Numbered from the stretch's first letter, positions 1 to 7,207 are shown. The stretch is 24,303 nucleotides of DNA from Candidatus Avelusimicrobium ruminicola (GCA_900319885.1 ONQH01000032.1:1-24303), one strand, 5' to 3'. Made by a program: numbers and translations. Notes: a model not told the origin generated them from the letters alone.

Positions 1-240
1 AATCTTAAAATCTTTCAAAAATTTAAGTACCGTTTTAGCGTAGCGTTGACCGATTTCATAATGCAGTTGGCTTAAGGCCGCTGCCTGCAAAGAGAACGCG
101 TGGAGTAATTTTTGTTGGAAGGCTTTATCATACGGATAATTCTTAAAATGTACTATGCGAAATGGCTTAGGCTCAATGGCACAAACGGTTAACCCGTCTG
201 CGCTGGTTCCGCTCATCAGGCCCAAGACCAGTTTCTTCAT
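1..240 (-). CDS. anmK: Anhydro-N-acetylmuramic acid kinase, N-terminal part (cut by window edge)
   Basis: Only the first 80 codons are in the window; the gene continues past position 1. The protein begins MKKLVLGLMSGTSADGLTVC, and the GLMSGTSADG stretch (residues 7-16) is the ATP-binding signature of the AnmK family. These kinases open the 1,6-anhydro ring of anhydroMurNAc and phosphorylate it to MurNAc-6-phosphate in the cytoplasm. The ATG (complement of 238-240) overlaps the murQ stop codon in an ATGA arrangement, so translation is probably coupled to murQ. MurQ uses the AnmK product, which supports both calls. Only the 3' part, including the catalytic aspartate region, cannot be checked here. 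Confidence 0.93.
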   Translation of the reverse strand, partial: MKKLVLGLMSGTSADGLTVCAIEPKPFRIVHFKNYPYDKAFQQKLLHAFSLQAAALSQLHYEIGQRYAKTVLKFLKDFKI

Positions 241-1121
241 TTCAGGGCCTCCGCCAAAAATCCGTTTGCTTTTTTTAGTATCTGTTGCGCGTGAGTGCGG
301 GAACAAGCCCGTTTGTGCATAACAATAGCGGTTTTAACATTTTGGCCCGATCGTGTTAGCAAGTTGCGGGCGGTTTTTTCATCCGTTTGTGCAACGGTGC
401 AAATTAACCGGATGGCGCGGGCCACTAATTTTTGGTTGGTGGGGCGGACGTCCACCATTAAATTGCCATACGTTTTACCGCATAAGGCCATGGCCCCGGT
501 GGTAATGGCATTAAGTGCCATTTTGGTAGCCGTACCCGCCTTCATGCGCGTAGAACCCGTTAAGGCTTCCGGCCCGGTGGGCAAATAAATATGCACTTGC
601 GCGTACTTGGTTTGCGCGTGTGCATTGCAGGAAATCAAGGCCGTGTGGGCCCCCAGTTGCCGGGCCTTTTGCAAGGCACCCTGTACATACGGAGTGTTGC
701 CGCTGGCGGCTAAGCCGATTACCAAATCGTCGGGGTGAGCGTGTTGGGCAATTTCTTGGGCGCCGTGCGTTGCGTTATCTTCTGCTCCTTCTTGCGAGCG
801 AAACACGGCTTTTTTCCCGCCGGCAATTAAGCCGATAATTTGAGAGGGTTTGGTACCAAATGTAGGCACGCACTCTACCGCTTCTAAAATACCCAGTCGT
901 CCGCTAGTGCCCGCCCCAATAAAAATGATTTTTTTCCCGTGCGCATACGCTTGGGCTGCCATCACAATAACCGCGGCAATTTCTTTATGGGCACTTTTTA
1001 CAGCGCGGGCGGCATTAAAATCTTCAGCATTAAAAACCCGGGCCAAACCTGCCGGGGTTTTGCGGTCCAACCCTTGGGAACGCGGATTGATTTGTTCGGT
1101 AGCGGGGAGTGTATTTTTCAT
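237..1121 (-). CDS. murQ: N-acetylmuramic acid 6-phosphate etherase
   Basis: This SIS-fold enzyme cleaves the lactyl ether of MurNAc-6-phosphate, giving GlcNAc-6-phosphate and D-lactate in cytoplasmic peptidoglycan recycling. The 294-residue length is normal for the family. Visible signatures are GAGTSGRLG (residues 69-77), EGAEDN (111-116), LAASGNTPYV (138-147) and the TGSTRMKAGTATKM segment. The two glutamates known to be catalytic in E. coli MurQ (E83 and E114) fall at the same numbers here. The gene starts 2 nt after the ampG-like stop and overlaps anmK by 4 nt, so it sits in the middle of a recycling operon. No nagA, nagB or nagZ gene is in the window to complete the pathway. Confidence 0.96.
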   Translation of the reverse strand: MKNTLPATEQINPRSQGLDRKTPAGLARVFNAEDFNAARAVKSAHKEIAAVIVMAAQAYAHGKKIIFIGAGTSGRLGILEAVECVPTFGTKPSQIIGLIAGGKKAVFRSQEGAEDNATHGAQEIAQHAHPDDLVIGLAASGNTPYVQGALQKARQLGAHTALISCNAHAQTKYAQVHIYLPTGPEALTGSTRMKAGTATKMALNAITTGAMALCGKTYGNLMVDVRPTNQKLVARAIRLICTVAQTDEKTARNLLTRSGQNVKTAIVMHKRACSRTHAQQILKKANGFLAEALK

Positions 1122-1123
1122 AA

Positions 1124-2416
1124 TTATTCCTTGCGTGCTTTTTCGGCGGCTTCAATGGCGCTGATCTTAAAACTTAACGGGACAATGGCAAAGGTTATCA
1201 AACTAATCAAAAAGGCCACCCAAAAGAATTGGGCATAACCCAGGGCCGCCTGCATTTTGCCTGATAACATAGAGGGAACCATCATCCCTAGCGCCATAAT
1301 GCCGGTAGAAATGGCGTAATGGGACGTTTTGTATTTGCCGCAAGATACATACATAATAAATACCGTCAGGGCCATCATAGCCAACCCATAGCCAAAATTT
1401 TCTACGGTAATCAGCGTGGCTACCCAACCTAACCCAGCCGGCACGTTGGCTAAATACACATAAAAGATATTGGGCAGTACAAGTGCCACCGCAAAGGGCC
1501 AAATGCACTTTCTAAAACCGTATTTTCCCAGCAACCAACCGCCCAGTAAATTGCCGGCAATAATGGCCCCTAACCCCAGGGTTCCTTTGATAAGGCCATA
1601 GTCCTGCATGGAAATCCCCAGCGCGCCGTCCGCCACCGGTTTTAATAAGAAAAGAGGAACAATTTTTTCCAGTAACGCTTCCCCAAAGCGGTAGAGCAAA
1701 ATAAACAACAAAATATACAGGACGTTTTCTTGCTTAAAGTAACTGGAGAAGGCTTCCTTCCAGGCAGTTGTCCGGCTGGAGCAGGCGGGTTTGTCATCTA
1801 ATGGTTTGGGTAACACTGCGGCGTGATACAGGGCGCATCCACCAAAAAACAGGGCCAATGCGCCAAAGAATATCACCCAGTGATACGGGGCAGGTACGCC
1901 GTGCGTAGTCAGGTAGCCGGCTGCCGAGACCAATAGCCCACTGCCTAAAATCATAGCAATACGGTAGAAGATGGTACGGATTCCCACAAAATAGCCTTGT
2001 TGTTTGGGGGTTAAAGCCAGCAAATAATACCCGTCGGTGGCAATGTCCAAGGTGGCAGATACAAAAGCACCAATTAAAAACCCTACTAACGAAAGAGTAA
2101 AAAATCCCCATTGTGCGCTGGGCGCGTTGGACAGCCCGTGCCAACATACCAGTCCGGCAATTACCAAGAGGACGGTGCTCATGGCCATTTGTGCGGCAAT
2201 AAGCCAGCGCCGCTTGGTGGACCGGGCATCTACCAGGGGACTCCAAAACATTTTGAGTACCCAAGGCAAGTACAACCATCCGGTCCATAAAGTAATTTGT
2301 TCGTTTGGGTACCCCAGTTGCGCGTAAAGCAACACAGAGACCGTATTGATAATAATGTACGGGAAGCCTTCCGCCAAATAAAGCGTGGGGATATACGACC
2401 AGGGGTTTTTACTCAT
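1124..2416 (-). CDS. ampG: AmpG-like muropeptide permease (MFS)
   Basis: A 430-residue major facilitator protein with about twelve hydrophobic segments. Its opening, NPWSYIPTLYLAEGFPYIII followed by LPWVLKMFWSPLVD, is typical of the AmpG / PAT-MFS family, which imports anhydro-muropeptides or MurNAc-containing sugars across the inner membrane. The directly downstream murQ and anmK match this substrate. Which form it carries (free sugar, disaccharide or muropeptide) cannot be read from the sequence. A strong purine-rich ribosome site lies about 12 nt before the ATG. That ATG overlaps, as ATGA, the stop codon of the out-of-frame C-terminal remnant of the upstream AI-2E permease, so this gene was probably translationally coupled to it. 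Confidence 0.85.
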   Translation of the reverse strand: MSKNPWSYIPTLYLAEGFPYIIINTVSVLLYAQLGYPNEQITLWTGWLYLPWVLKMFWSPLVDARSTKRRWLIAAQMAMSTVLLVIAGLVCWHGLSNAPSAQWGFFTLSLVGFLIGAFVSATLDIATDGYYLLALTPKQQGYFVGIRTIFYRIAMILGSGLLVSAAGYLTTHGVPAPYHWVIFFGALALFFGGCALYHAAVLPKPLDDKPACSSRTTAWKEAFSSYFKQENVLYILLFILLYRFGEALLEKIVPLFLLKPVADGALGISMQDYGLIKGTLGLGAIIAGNLLGGWLLGKYGFRKCIWPFAVALVLPNIFYVYLANVPAGLGWVATLITVENFGYGLAMMALTVFIMYVSCGKYKTSHYAISTGIMALGMMVPSMLSGKMQAALGYAQFFWVAFLISLITFAIVPLSFKISAIEAAEKARKE

Positions 2417-2484
2417 TTTAGCGAATAGCCTCCCCCTAAAAAGCGTGCGATGGGTTGGGTAGTTTCGTGGCGTTCAAATATCAT
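2413..2484 (-). pseudogene. Out-of-frame C-terminal remnant of the AI-2E permease
   Basis: Reading the minus strand from 2484 gives a 23-codon frame, MIFERHETTQPIARF and then LGGGYSLK, ending in TGA at 2413-2415. This is the C-terminal tail expected for AI-2E permeases (family pattern roughly I-K-I-I-F/L-E-H-x-E-x-x-x-P-I-A). It lies in a different frame from the main ORF, which stops at 2481. The stop overlaps the ampG ATG as ATGA, and its own ATG overlaps the TGA of the main ORF. It could therefore be made as a short peptide by re-initiation, keeping the chain of coupling intact. I read it as the old C-terminus cut off by a small deletion with a frame change. Confidence 0.75.
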
Positions 2485-3401
2485 TTTAATAAAAAGGCCC
2501 CCATAACGCCCCAAACCAACGCCCAAAAGATTAAACTGGCTACTACCACTAACGGGTCCAAATTCATCCCTTTGCCCAACCATTTTGTTTCTAAAATGTT
2601 ACCGATTACAAAGTGCATGGCGGCTAATAAAACAAGCACCAGGATCATGTGCCAATCAAACCCGTGTTGTAAAAATAACACCGGCAACGGGGCCACGGTA
2701 GCAATGGACGGCCCGATATTGGGGATAAAGTTTAAGATAAACGTCAGCACCGCCAACATCATAGCCAGTTCGGTTTTGGTGGAAGTCAGCACAATCCACG
2801 TACAAACGGCGGCCAGGATAGATACGCCGATTTTGACGAGCAAATAAAATGAAATTTGTTTTTGGATCGTACCAACCAGGGCCGGCTTTTCGGCAGAAGC
2901 ATTACCCATAAAAATAAAGATTACAAACAAAGTAACCAATAAAATATTGGTAAACAAAGACATAATCAGCCCGCCCACGCTTTTGACCATGTTAAACACC
3001 GGGAATTTGGCCAGCGTATCTGTTACAAATTGCGCATTGATATTGATGTGGTAGTTGGTCGCTTTGGACAAAATCCAGTCCACGCTGTCATTTAACCGGT
3101 CGGTGTAAATGCCGGCGCCGGCTACAAAACTTTCAATAGAACTGGAAATGAAAGAGGCCACCATAGTAATTACCGCCATAAATAAAACGAAGTTTAGAAT
3201 AATGCCCAGCGTGTAGGGGATTTTCCAGCGGCGGTTAAGCCAGTTGGCCGACGAGTTAGCCAACATAGAAATAAACAAGGCAATAACAAAAGGCATCAAA
3301 ACAGACTTGGTGTACACAAGCACCCACGTAGAGGCACTTGCGGCTAAAATCATTAAACAAATCGTGTTAATCGGGGCGAATTTAGAAGTGGTATCTTTCA
3401 T
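2481..3401 (-). CDS. AI-2E family transporter, C-terminus truncated by a frame change
   Basis: A 306-residue membrane protein with about seven or eight hydrophobic helices. The family core FIPNIGPSIA is at residues 225-234 and the following GNILETKWLGKGMNLDP segment at 267-283. Despite the family name, members range from AI-2 exporters to Na+/H+ antiporters, so the substrate is unknown. Family members normally continue after the GAFL-type motif with an A-V-P-L helix and a soluble tail. Here the ORF ends two residues after GAFL (303 onward), and the tail is found in another frame at 2413-2484. A purine-rich ribosome site (GAGGAAAC) precedes the ATG, and a promoter lies at 3420-3447. It is the first gene of the recycling operon; a role in that pathway is only inferred from position. 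Confidence 0.85.
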   Translation of the reverse strand: MKDTTSKFAPINTICLMILAASASTWVLVYTKSVLMPFVIALFISMLANSSANWLNRRWKIPYTLGIILNFVLFMAVITMVASFISSSIESFVAGAGIYTDRLNDSVDWILSKATNYHININAQFVTDTLAKFPVFNMVKSVGGLIMSLFTNILLVTLFVIFIFMGNASAEKPALVGTIQKQISFYLLVKIGVSILAAVCTWIVLTSTKTELAMMLAVLTFILNFIPNIGPSIATVAPLPVLFLQHGFDWHMILVLVLLAAMHFVIGNILETKWLGKGMNLDPLVVVASLIFWALVWGVMGAFLLK

Positions 3402-3419
3402 AAGTTTCCTCTTGCTATT

Positions 3420-3447
3420 AGTATAGCAAAAAAGCGCTTTGTGTCAA
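3420..3447 (-). promoter_or_regulatory. Sigma-70-type promoter of the AI-2E/ampG/murQ/anmK operon
   Basis: On the minus strand a perfect TTGACA (-35, complement of 3442-3447) is followed by a 16-nt spacer and TATACT (-10, complement of 3420-3425). The start codon of the AI-2E gene is 19 nt beyond the -10. This is the best -35 match in the window. Confidence 0.8.
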
Positions 3448-3460
3448 CGAAGAAATTGAT

Positions 3461-3485
3461 AAAAAAGCACCCCGTTTGGGGTGCT
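3461..3485 (-). terminator. Intrinsic terminator of the tRNA-Val transcript
   Basis: A perfect 8-bp hairpin, AGCACCCC (3466-3473) / GGGGTGCT (3478-3485), with a GTTT loop on the plus strand, is followed on the minus strand by six T (3461-3466). It ends the tRNA-Val unit about 190 nt after the tRNA, just before the promoter of the next operon. Confidence 0.85.
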
Positions 3486-3674
3486 AAATAGCGGCATGCA
3501 GGATTTGCCTTCCGGTAAACTTTGGGCTCTCGGAACGAAAGTGGCGGGTATTTTTCAAAGAAAAACGCTTTAATTCTAGGCGCAAGTTTAGGAGGAATAC
3601 TGGCGGAACGCGCCGAAGGTGGAGGTATCCGACTAAACGAGCAACGCAGAAATAAAGCGTTTTAAGAAGAAAAA
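3486..3674 (-). other. tRNA-Val trailer holding a nested inverted-repeat element
   Basis: This 189-nt gene-free stretch lies between tRNA-Val and its terminator. Its core is an 11-bp perfect inverted repeat, AAAACGCTTTA (3562-3572) and TAAAGCGTTTT (3653-3663). Nested inside are GCG/CGC, GTTTAG/CTAAAC, GGA-A-TAC against GTATCC, and an apical GGCG/CGCC, which together give one long hairpin of about 100 nt. The adjoining 3530-3552 part (CGGAACG then AAAGTGGCGGGTAT) resembles the apical part of the hairpin (CGGAACG then AAGGTGGAGGTAT), so the stretch may contain a degenerate internal duplication. It does not match any RNA family I recognise (not SRP, 6S, tmRNA or RNase P). It may be a stable trailer RNA or a dispersed palindromic repeat. 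The strand given is that of the tRNA transcript. Confidence 0.55.
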
Positions 3675-3749
3675 TGGTGGGCAGTACAGGATTTGAACCT
3701 GTGACCTTCCGCGTGTGAGGCGGACGCGCTACCGCTGCGCCAACTGCCC
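3675..3749 (-). tRNA. tRNA-Val (anticodon CAC)
   Basis: The minus strand gives a 75-nt cloverleaf with a 7-bp acceptor stem (GGGCAGT / ACTGCCC), discriminator A and an encoded CCA. The anticodon stem is TCCGC/GCGGA around the loop CTCACAC, so the anticodon is CAC (Val, GTG codons). The T arm contains GGTTCAAATCC. A TATAAT box at 3766-3771 (minus) is suitably placed upstream. Confidence 0.95.
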
Positions 3750-3765
3750 TAAAAATTATACTTCT

Positions 3766-3771
3766 ATTATA
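3766..3771 (-). promoter_or_regulatory. -10 box of tRNA-Val
   Basis: TATAAT on the minus strand, about 16 nt before the mature tRNA 5' end. A second TATAAT (3755-3760) is closer and would start transcription at the tRNA itself. The -35 region is AT-rich with no clear match. Confidence 0.5.
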
Positions 3772-3797
3772 GCATTTCTACGGTTATTTATAAAGAA

Positions 3798-4478
3798 CTA
3801 ATTATTTTGTACATGCACAAACGTATCATTTAATACGCCCGGCAGTAACTGCGCTACACCGTCAATCATAAACTGCATAGCAATCGCACACAAAATCATA
3901 CCCATAAAGCGGATGACAATTTGCGTTCCGTTGCGGCCGATTTTGCTAAAAATAAAACGTGCACCCACCAAACAGGCGCCCACTACACAAGCACTCAAAA
4001 ACAAGACAAAAATCATACTCATTGTGGTAGCCAAGGTAGTGCTTTTTTCGGCATACAAAATAACCGTAGTAATAGACCCGGGGCCAATAAACAAAGGCAT
4101 GGCCACCGGTACTAAAATATGGCTTAAACTGTTGCGTGCCTGGTCAAACGTCGTGCCGGAGGAAGCGGCGGTTTCCATGCCGCTGTTTTCAAATTTGCTT
4201 TTCCCCTGTAACATGCGTAGCCCCACCCGTAAAATAACGATAGAACCGGCCAGTCTAAACGCCGGGATGGTAATACCGAACATAGTCAGTAAGCGGGTGC
4301 CAAACAGGAAGAACACCAGCAGGAGCAGAAAAATGGAGCACGCCATCAGGATGGCTACCATGCGTTGTACTTTAGGGGTTTCATTTTCTACATGTTCCAG
4401 AAAAATCGGGACGTTGCCGATAGGGTTCAAAATGGCGATGATACCGATGAACGAGTTTACAACTACGCTCCACTCCAT
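3798..4478 (-). CDS. marC: MarC/YhgN-family integral membrane protein
   Basis: A 226-residue protein with six hydrophobic segments and family signatures: the N-terminal FIGIIAILNPIGNVPIFLEH and the central LVPVAMPLFIGPGSITTVI. The family is widespread, but its transported substrate is not established; the old link to multiple antibiotic resistance has not held up. I start it at the ATG at 4476-4478 (MEWSVVVNSFIG), because AGGAG lies about 11 nt upstream and family proteins begin here. A longer in-frame ATG at 4562 adds 28 residues without a ribosome site. The gene stands alone, divergent from uvrB. A TATACT on the minus strand at 4531-4536 is a candidate -10. Confidence 0.9.
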   Translation of the reverse strand: MEWSVVVNSFIGIIAILNPIGNVPIFLEHVENETPKVQRMVAILMACSIFLLLLVFFLFGTRLLTMFGITIPAFRLAGSIVILRVGLRMLQGKSKFENSGMETAASSGTTFDQARNSLSHILVPVAMPLFIGPGSITTVILYAEKSTTLATTMSMIFVLFLSACVVGACLVGARFIFSKIGRNGTQIVIRFMGMILCAIAMQFMIDGVAQLLPGVLNDTFVHVQNN

Positions 4479-4570
4479 AATAATTGGTTCTCCTAACCGG
4501 GAAAATATCTGCCCGTAAGCAGATATAAATAGTATATAAAAAAACACAAAGGGTTTTTGCATATATTAAG

Positions 4571-4576
4571 TACAAT
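4571..4576 (+). promoter_or_regulatory. -10 box of uvrB placed for a leaderless mRNA
   Basis: TACAAT ends 6 nt before the uvrB ATG (4583), so transcription is expected to start at or next to the A of the ATG. No Shine-Dalgarno sequence is present. An alternative TATATT at 4562-4567 would give a leader of about 9 nt. Confidence 0.5.
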
Positions 4577-4582
4577 ATAAGT

Positions 4583-6571
4583 ATGGATCATTTTCAACTC
4601 GTTTCCCAATTTTCTCCGGCCGGCGATCAGCCCAAGGCTATTGATGCCCTGGTAAAGGGGATTTTGGCCGGGGAACCGCGGCAAACGTTGTTGGGGGTAA
4701 CGGGGTCCGGCAAAACGTTTACCATGGCCAATGTCATTGAGCGCGTAAACCGGCCCACGCTCATCTTGTCACCAAACAAAGTATTGGCGGCCCAACTGTA
4801 TGCGGAGTTTAAGCAGTTCTTCCCCGAAAATGCGGTTGAGTATTTTATTTCTTATTACGATTATTACCAGCCCGAAGCCTATATCCCGCAGACCGATACC
4901 TATATTGAAAAAGACTCCGCCGTCAACGAGCAAATTGATAAGTTGCGCTTAAAGGCTACCACGTCGCTACTGATGCGTAAAGATGTGATTGTGGTGGCGT
5001 CCGTTTCGTGCATTTATAATATCGGCTCGCCGGATAGTTTTAACGAAATGCGTATCTACGTTAAAAAAGGGGGTGAGATGACCCGCGGGCAACTTTCCGG
5101 GCACCTGATTAAAATCCAATACCAGCGCGATGAGATGGAATTTTCTTCCGGCAAATTCCGCATGCGTGGCCCGTTTACGGATGTGATGACTCCCTATTCG
5201 CCCAATGCAATTCGCGTGGAAATTGCCGGCAAAACGGTTGCCCATATTTACGAAATTCACCCCATTACGGGCAACGTAGTGGCGGAACTGGACGAAGCCT
5301 GGATTTACCCGGCCAAGCACTTTGTGGCTACGGAGGAAGACACGCAAAATGCGCTCACGCAAATTGAAAAAGATTTGGAAGTACGCCACGCCGAGTTGAT
5401 AGAGCAAGGCAAAGAAATGGAAGCCTACCGCCTTAAACAACGTACCGAATATGATTTGGAGATGATCCGCCAAGCGGGTTTTTGCAGCGGGATTGAAAAC
5501 TACTCGCGCTATATGGACGGACGAAAGGCCGGCGAGCGTCCGCAGTGTTTGCTGGATTATTTCAAACGCTTTGACGAATTTTTGATGTTTGTGGATGAAT
5601 CACACGTGGCCCTGCCGCAGGTGCGCGGGATGTTTAACGGAGACCGCGCCCGCAAACAAATGCTTGTTGATTTCGGGTTTCGCTTGCCTTCCGCACTGGA
5701 TAACCGTCCGCTTAAATTTGACGAGTTTGAAAAATTACTCCCATCCACCGTGTTTGTTTCCGCCACGCCGGGCCCGTATGAACTAACAGTATGTGGCAAT
5801 AACATTGTGGAGCAGGTCATCCGGCCTACGGGGCTGGTGGACCCGAAAGTAATTTTGCACCCCACCGAAGGGCAAATTGATCACCTGGTCACAAAAATTG
5901 AAGAGCACAAAAAACGCGGAGAGCGCACGCTAGTCCTGGCACTTACTAAAAAAACCGCGGAAGATTTAAGCGAGTATTTTGTACAAAAAAAGATTAAAAC
6001 CCGCTATCTGCATAGTGATATTGAGTCGTTAGAGCGCGTAGAAATCTTGAAACAATTTCGCCAGGGGGAATTTGATGTATTGGTAGGCATTAACTTACTT
6101 CGCGAAGGGATTGATATCCCGCAAGTGGGCTTGGTGGCTATTTTAGGGGCCGACAACGAGGGATTCCTGCGTAATACCACCACGCTCATCCAAATTTCCG
6201 GGCGTGCCGCACGTAACGTGGGGGGCGAAGTAATTTTGTATGCCGACCGCAAAACCGACTCTATTAAATACGCGCTTAATGAAATGAACCGTCGGCGCGA
6301 AATTCAGGAAGCGTACAACAAAGAGCACCACATTACGCCCAAAACAATCCAAAAGACCGAGGCGGATCTCAAGGAATTTGAACGCCAAGCGCAAACCAGT
6401 GCTTTTGGTATTTTAAGTGAATCTTTGCCCGTGCCGACCGCCAAAAATATTAAAAATCTGCAGAAAGATTTGGAACAACAAATGCGTGATGCCGCCGATG
6501 CGCTTAATTTTGAATTGGCCGCGGAACTGCGCGACCGATTATTTGAATTGAAACAAATGAAATTAAAATAA
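4583..6571 (+). CDS. uvrB: UvrABC system protein B (excinuclease subunit)
   Basis: The DNA-damage verification helicase of nucleotide excision repair, which takes damaged DNA from UvrA and recruits UvrC. Its length of 662 residues is typical. Visible parts are Walker A GVTGSGKT (residues 38-45), the DNA-clamping beta-hairpin YYDYYQPEAYIPQTDTYIEK (91-110), the DESH Walker B near residue 340, the C-terminal helicase motif ISGRAARN, and a final UVR coiled-coil motif (FELAAELRDRLFELK) that binds UvrC. The ATG has no ribosome-binding site; a TACAAT box ends 6 nt upstream, which suggests leaderless translation. uvrA and uvrC are not in the window. The downstream biotin-ligase-like gene has its own -10 box. 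Confidence 0.98.
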   Translation: MDHFQLVSQFSPAGDQPKAIDALVKGILAGEPRQTLLGVTGSGKTFTMANVIERVNRPTLILSPNKVLAAQLYAEFKQFFPENAVEYFISYYDYYQPEAYIPQTDTYIEKDSAVNEQIDKLRLKATTSLLMRKDVIVVASVSCIYNIGSPDSFNEMRIYVKKGGEMTRGQLSGHLIKIQYQRDEMEFSSGKFRMRGPFTDVMTPYSPNAIRVEIAGKTVAHIYEIHPITGNVVAELDEAWIYPAKHFVATEEDTQNALTQIEKDLEVRHAELIEQGKEMEAYRLKQRTEYDLEMIRQAGFCSGIENYSRYMDGRKAGERPQCLLDYFKRFDEFLMFVDESHVALPQVRGMFNGDRARKQMLVDFGFRLPSALDNRPLKFDEFEKLLPSTVFVSATPGPYELTVCGNNIVEQVIRPTGLVDPKVILHPTEGQIDHLVTKIEEHKKRGERTLVLALTKKTAEDLSEYFVQKKIKTRYLHSDIESLERVEILKQFRQGEFDVLVGINLLREGIDIPQVGLVAILGADNEGFLRNTTTLIQISGRAARNVGGEVILYADRKTDSIKYALNEMNRRREIQEAYNKEHHITPKTIQKTEADLKEFERQAQTSAFGILSESLPVPTAKNIKNLQKDLEQQMRDAADALNFELAAELRDRLFELKQMKLK

Positions 6572-6572
6572 G

Positions 6573-6578
6573 TATAAT
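6573..6578 (+). promoter_or_regulatory. -10 box of the biotin-ligase-like gene
   Basis: A perfect TATAAT starts 1 nt after the uvrB stop and ends 7 nt before the next ATG (6586). A TTGAAA lies 19 nt upstream (6548-6553), inside uvrB. The layout predicts a leaderless or nearly leaderless transcript. Confidence 0.6.
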
Positions 6579-6585
6579 ACAAAGT

Positions 6586-7140
6586 ATGGAAAAAACTATT
6601 ACCTATAAGACTGTACAAAAAGTAATTGGGCTGGAAAAAATACCCAGCACGCAGATCTTGGCGCGTAGTTTATCTACGCAAGAAACGGACGGGACGCTTG
6701 TTTTGGCCTGTCAACAAACTGAAGCGATTGACCGCGAGGGGAACCCTTTCTTTGCCGGGGAAGGCGGCGTATATTTTACGCTCATTTTGAACCCGCAATT
6801 TGAAATAACCGGGGAAAAGTTATTGCACGCCATGGCAAATGCTATTAGCGATGTGATTACAAGCGTATTGAACCTCAATACCAAAATTTCCAAGGAGGGA
6901 GATGTTTTTGTGTACGATAGCGCGAACCATACTTGGAAAAAATGCGCCGGTATTTTAACGGAATTGTCCGGGGAAAATACGTGGCTTGTGGGGGCGGGGA
7001 TTTATTTGAATAACTCCTTGCCGCCGTCCCTTAAATCTACTACCATTAGTCTAAAGACACTACTAGGTAGCGATACCAGCAAAGAGTTGTTTTTAGAAGA
7101 AGTGCTTAGTAACTTTTGGAAGGAATACGCGTTCTTGTAA
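6586..7140 (+). CDS. Divergent biotin-protein-ligase (BirA/BPL) domain protein, active-site motifs degenerate
   Basis: This 184-residue protein has the outline of a class I biotin-protein ligase catalytic domain: STQ (21-23), GTLVLACQQT (36-45), GGVYFTLIL (60-68), AGILTE (121-126) and GAGIYLNN (136-143). It lacks an N-terminal DNA-binding domain and a clear C-terminal domain. The motifs that hold biotinyl-AMP are not intact. The GRGRxGRxW loop is replaced by AIDREGNPF (47-55). In the KWPND position I read SKEGD (102-106), so the lysine important in E. coli BirA is displaced. It could be an active but divergent enzyme, a lipoate-ligase-type relative, or a non-catalytic binding protein. It follows uvrB by 14 nt but has its own -10 box, and a hairpin terminator follows. 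Confidence 0.7.
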   Translation: MEKTITYKTVQKVIGLEKIPSTQILARSLSTQETDGTLVLACQQTEAIDREGNPFFAGEGGVYFTLILNPQFEITGEKLLHAMANAISDVITSVLNLNTKISKEGDVFVYDSANHTWKKCAGILTELSGENTWLVGAGIYLNNSLPPSLKSTTISLKTLLGSDTSKELFLEEVLSNFWKEYAFL

Positions 7141-7160
7141 AGTTATTTTGCAGATAAACA

Positions 7161-7188
7161 AAACCGCCCGGCATTTACCGGGCGGTTT
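7161..7188. terminator. Bidirectional intrinsic terminator
   Basis: An 11-bp perfect stem, AAACCGCCCGG (7161-7171) / CCGGGCGGTTT (7178-7188), with a 6-nt loop sits between the convergent biotin-ligase-like and response-regulator genes. It is T-rich on both sides, so it can serve both strands. Confidence 0.85.
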
Positions 7189-7207
7189 CTATTTACAGCA
7201 GTGTAAA

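Noticed and set aside
2481..2495. Programmed -1 frameshift joining the AI-2E permease to its tail
   Set aside because: No slippery heptamer fits the reading frame at this point, and a shift alone would still leave out the conserved A-V-P-L segment. A deletion explains the sequence better.
2481..3401. Quorum-sensing (AI-2) export as the function of the AI-2E-family gene
   Set aside because: The family name reflects one member; others are ion antiporters. No luxS or AI-2 genes are in the window.
3496..3573. A 25-codon plus-strand frame (MQDLPSGKLWALGTKVAGIF, then five more residues) in the tRNA-Val trailer
   Set aside because: It has no ribosome-binding site and its end lies in the arm of the inverted repeat. 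Several frames on both strands are open here, so the region is better explained as a structured or repeat sequence.
3913..4518. A 201-codon open frame on the plus strand opposite marC
   Set aside because: It mirrors the marC codons on the other strand and has no family resemblance or start signals; marC is clearly the real gene.
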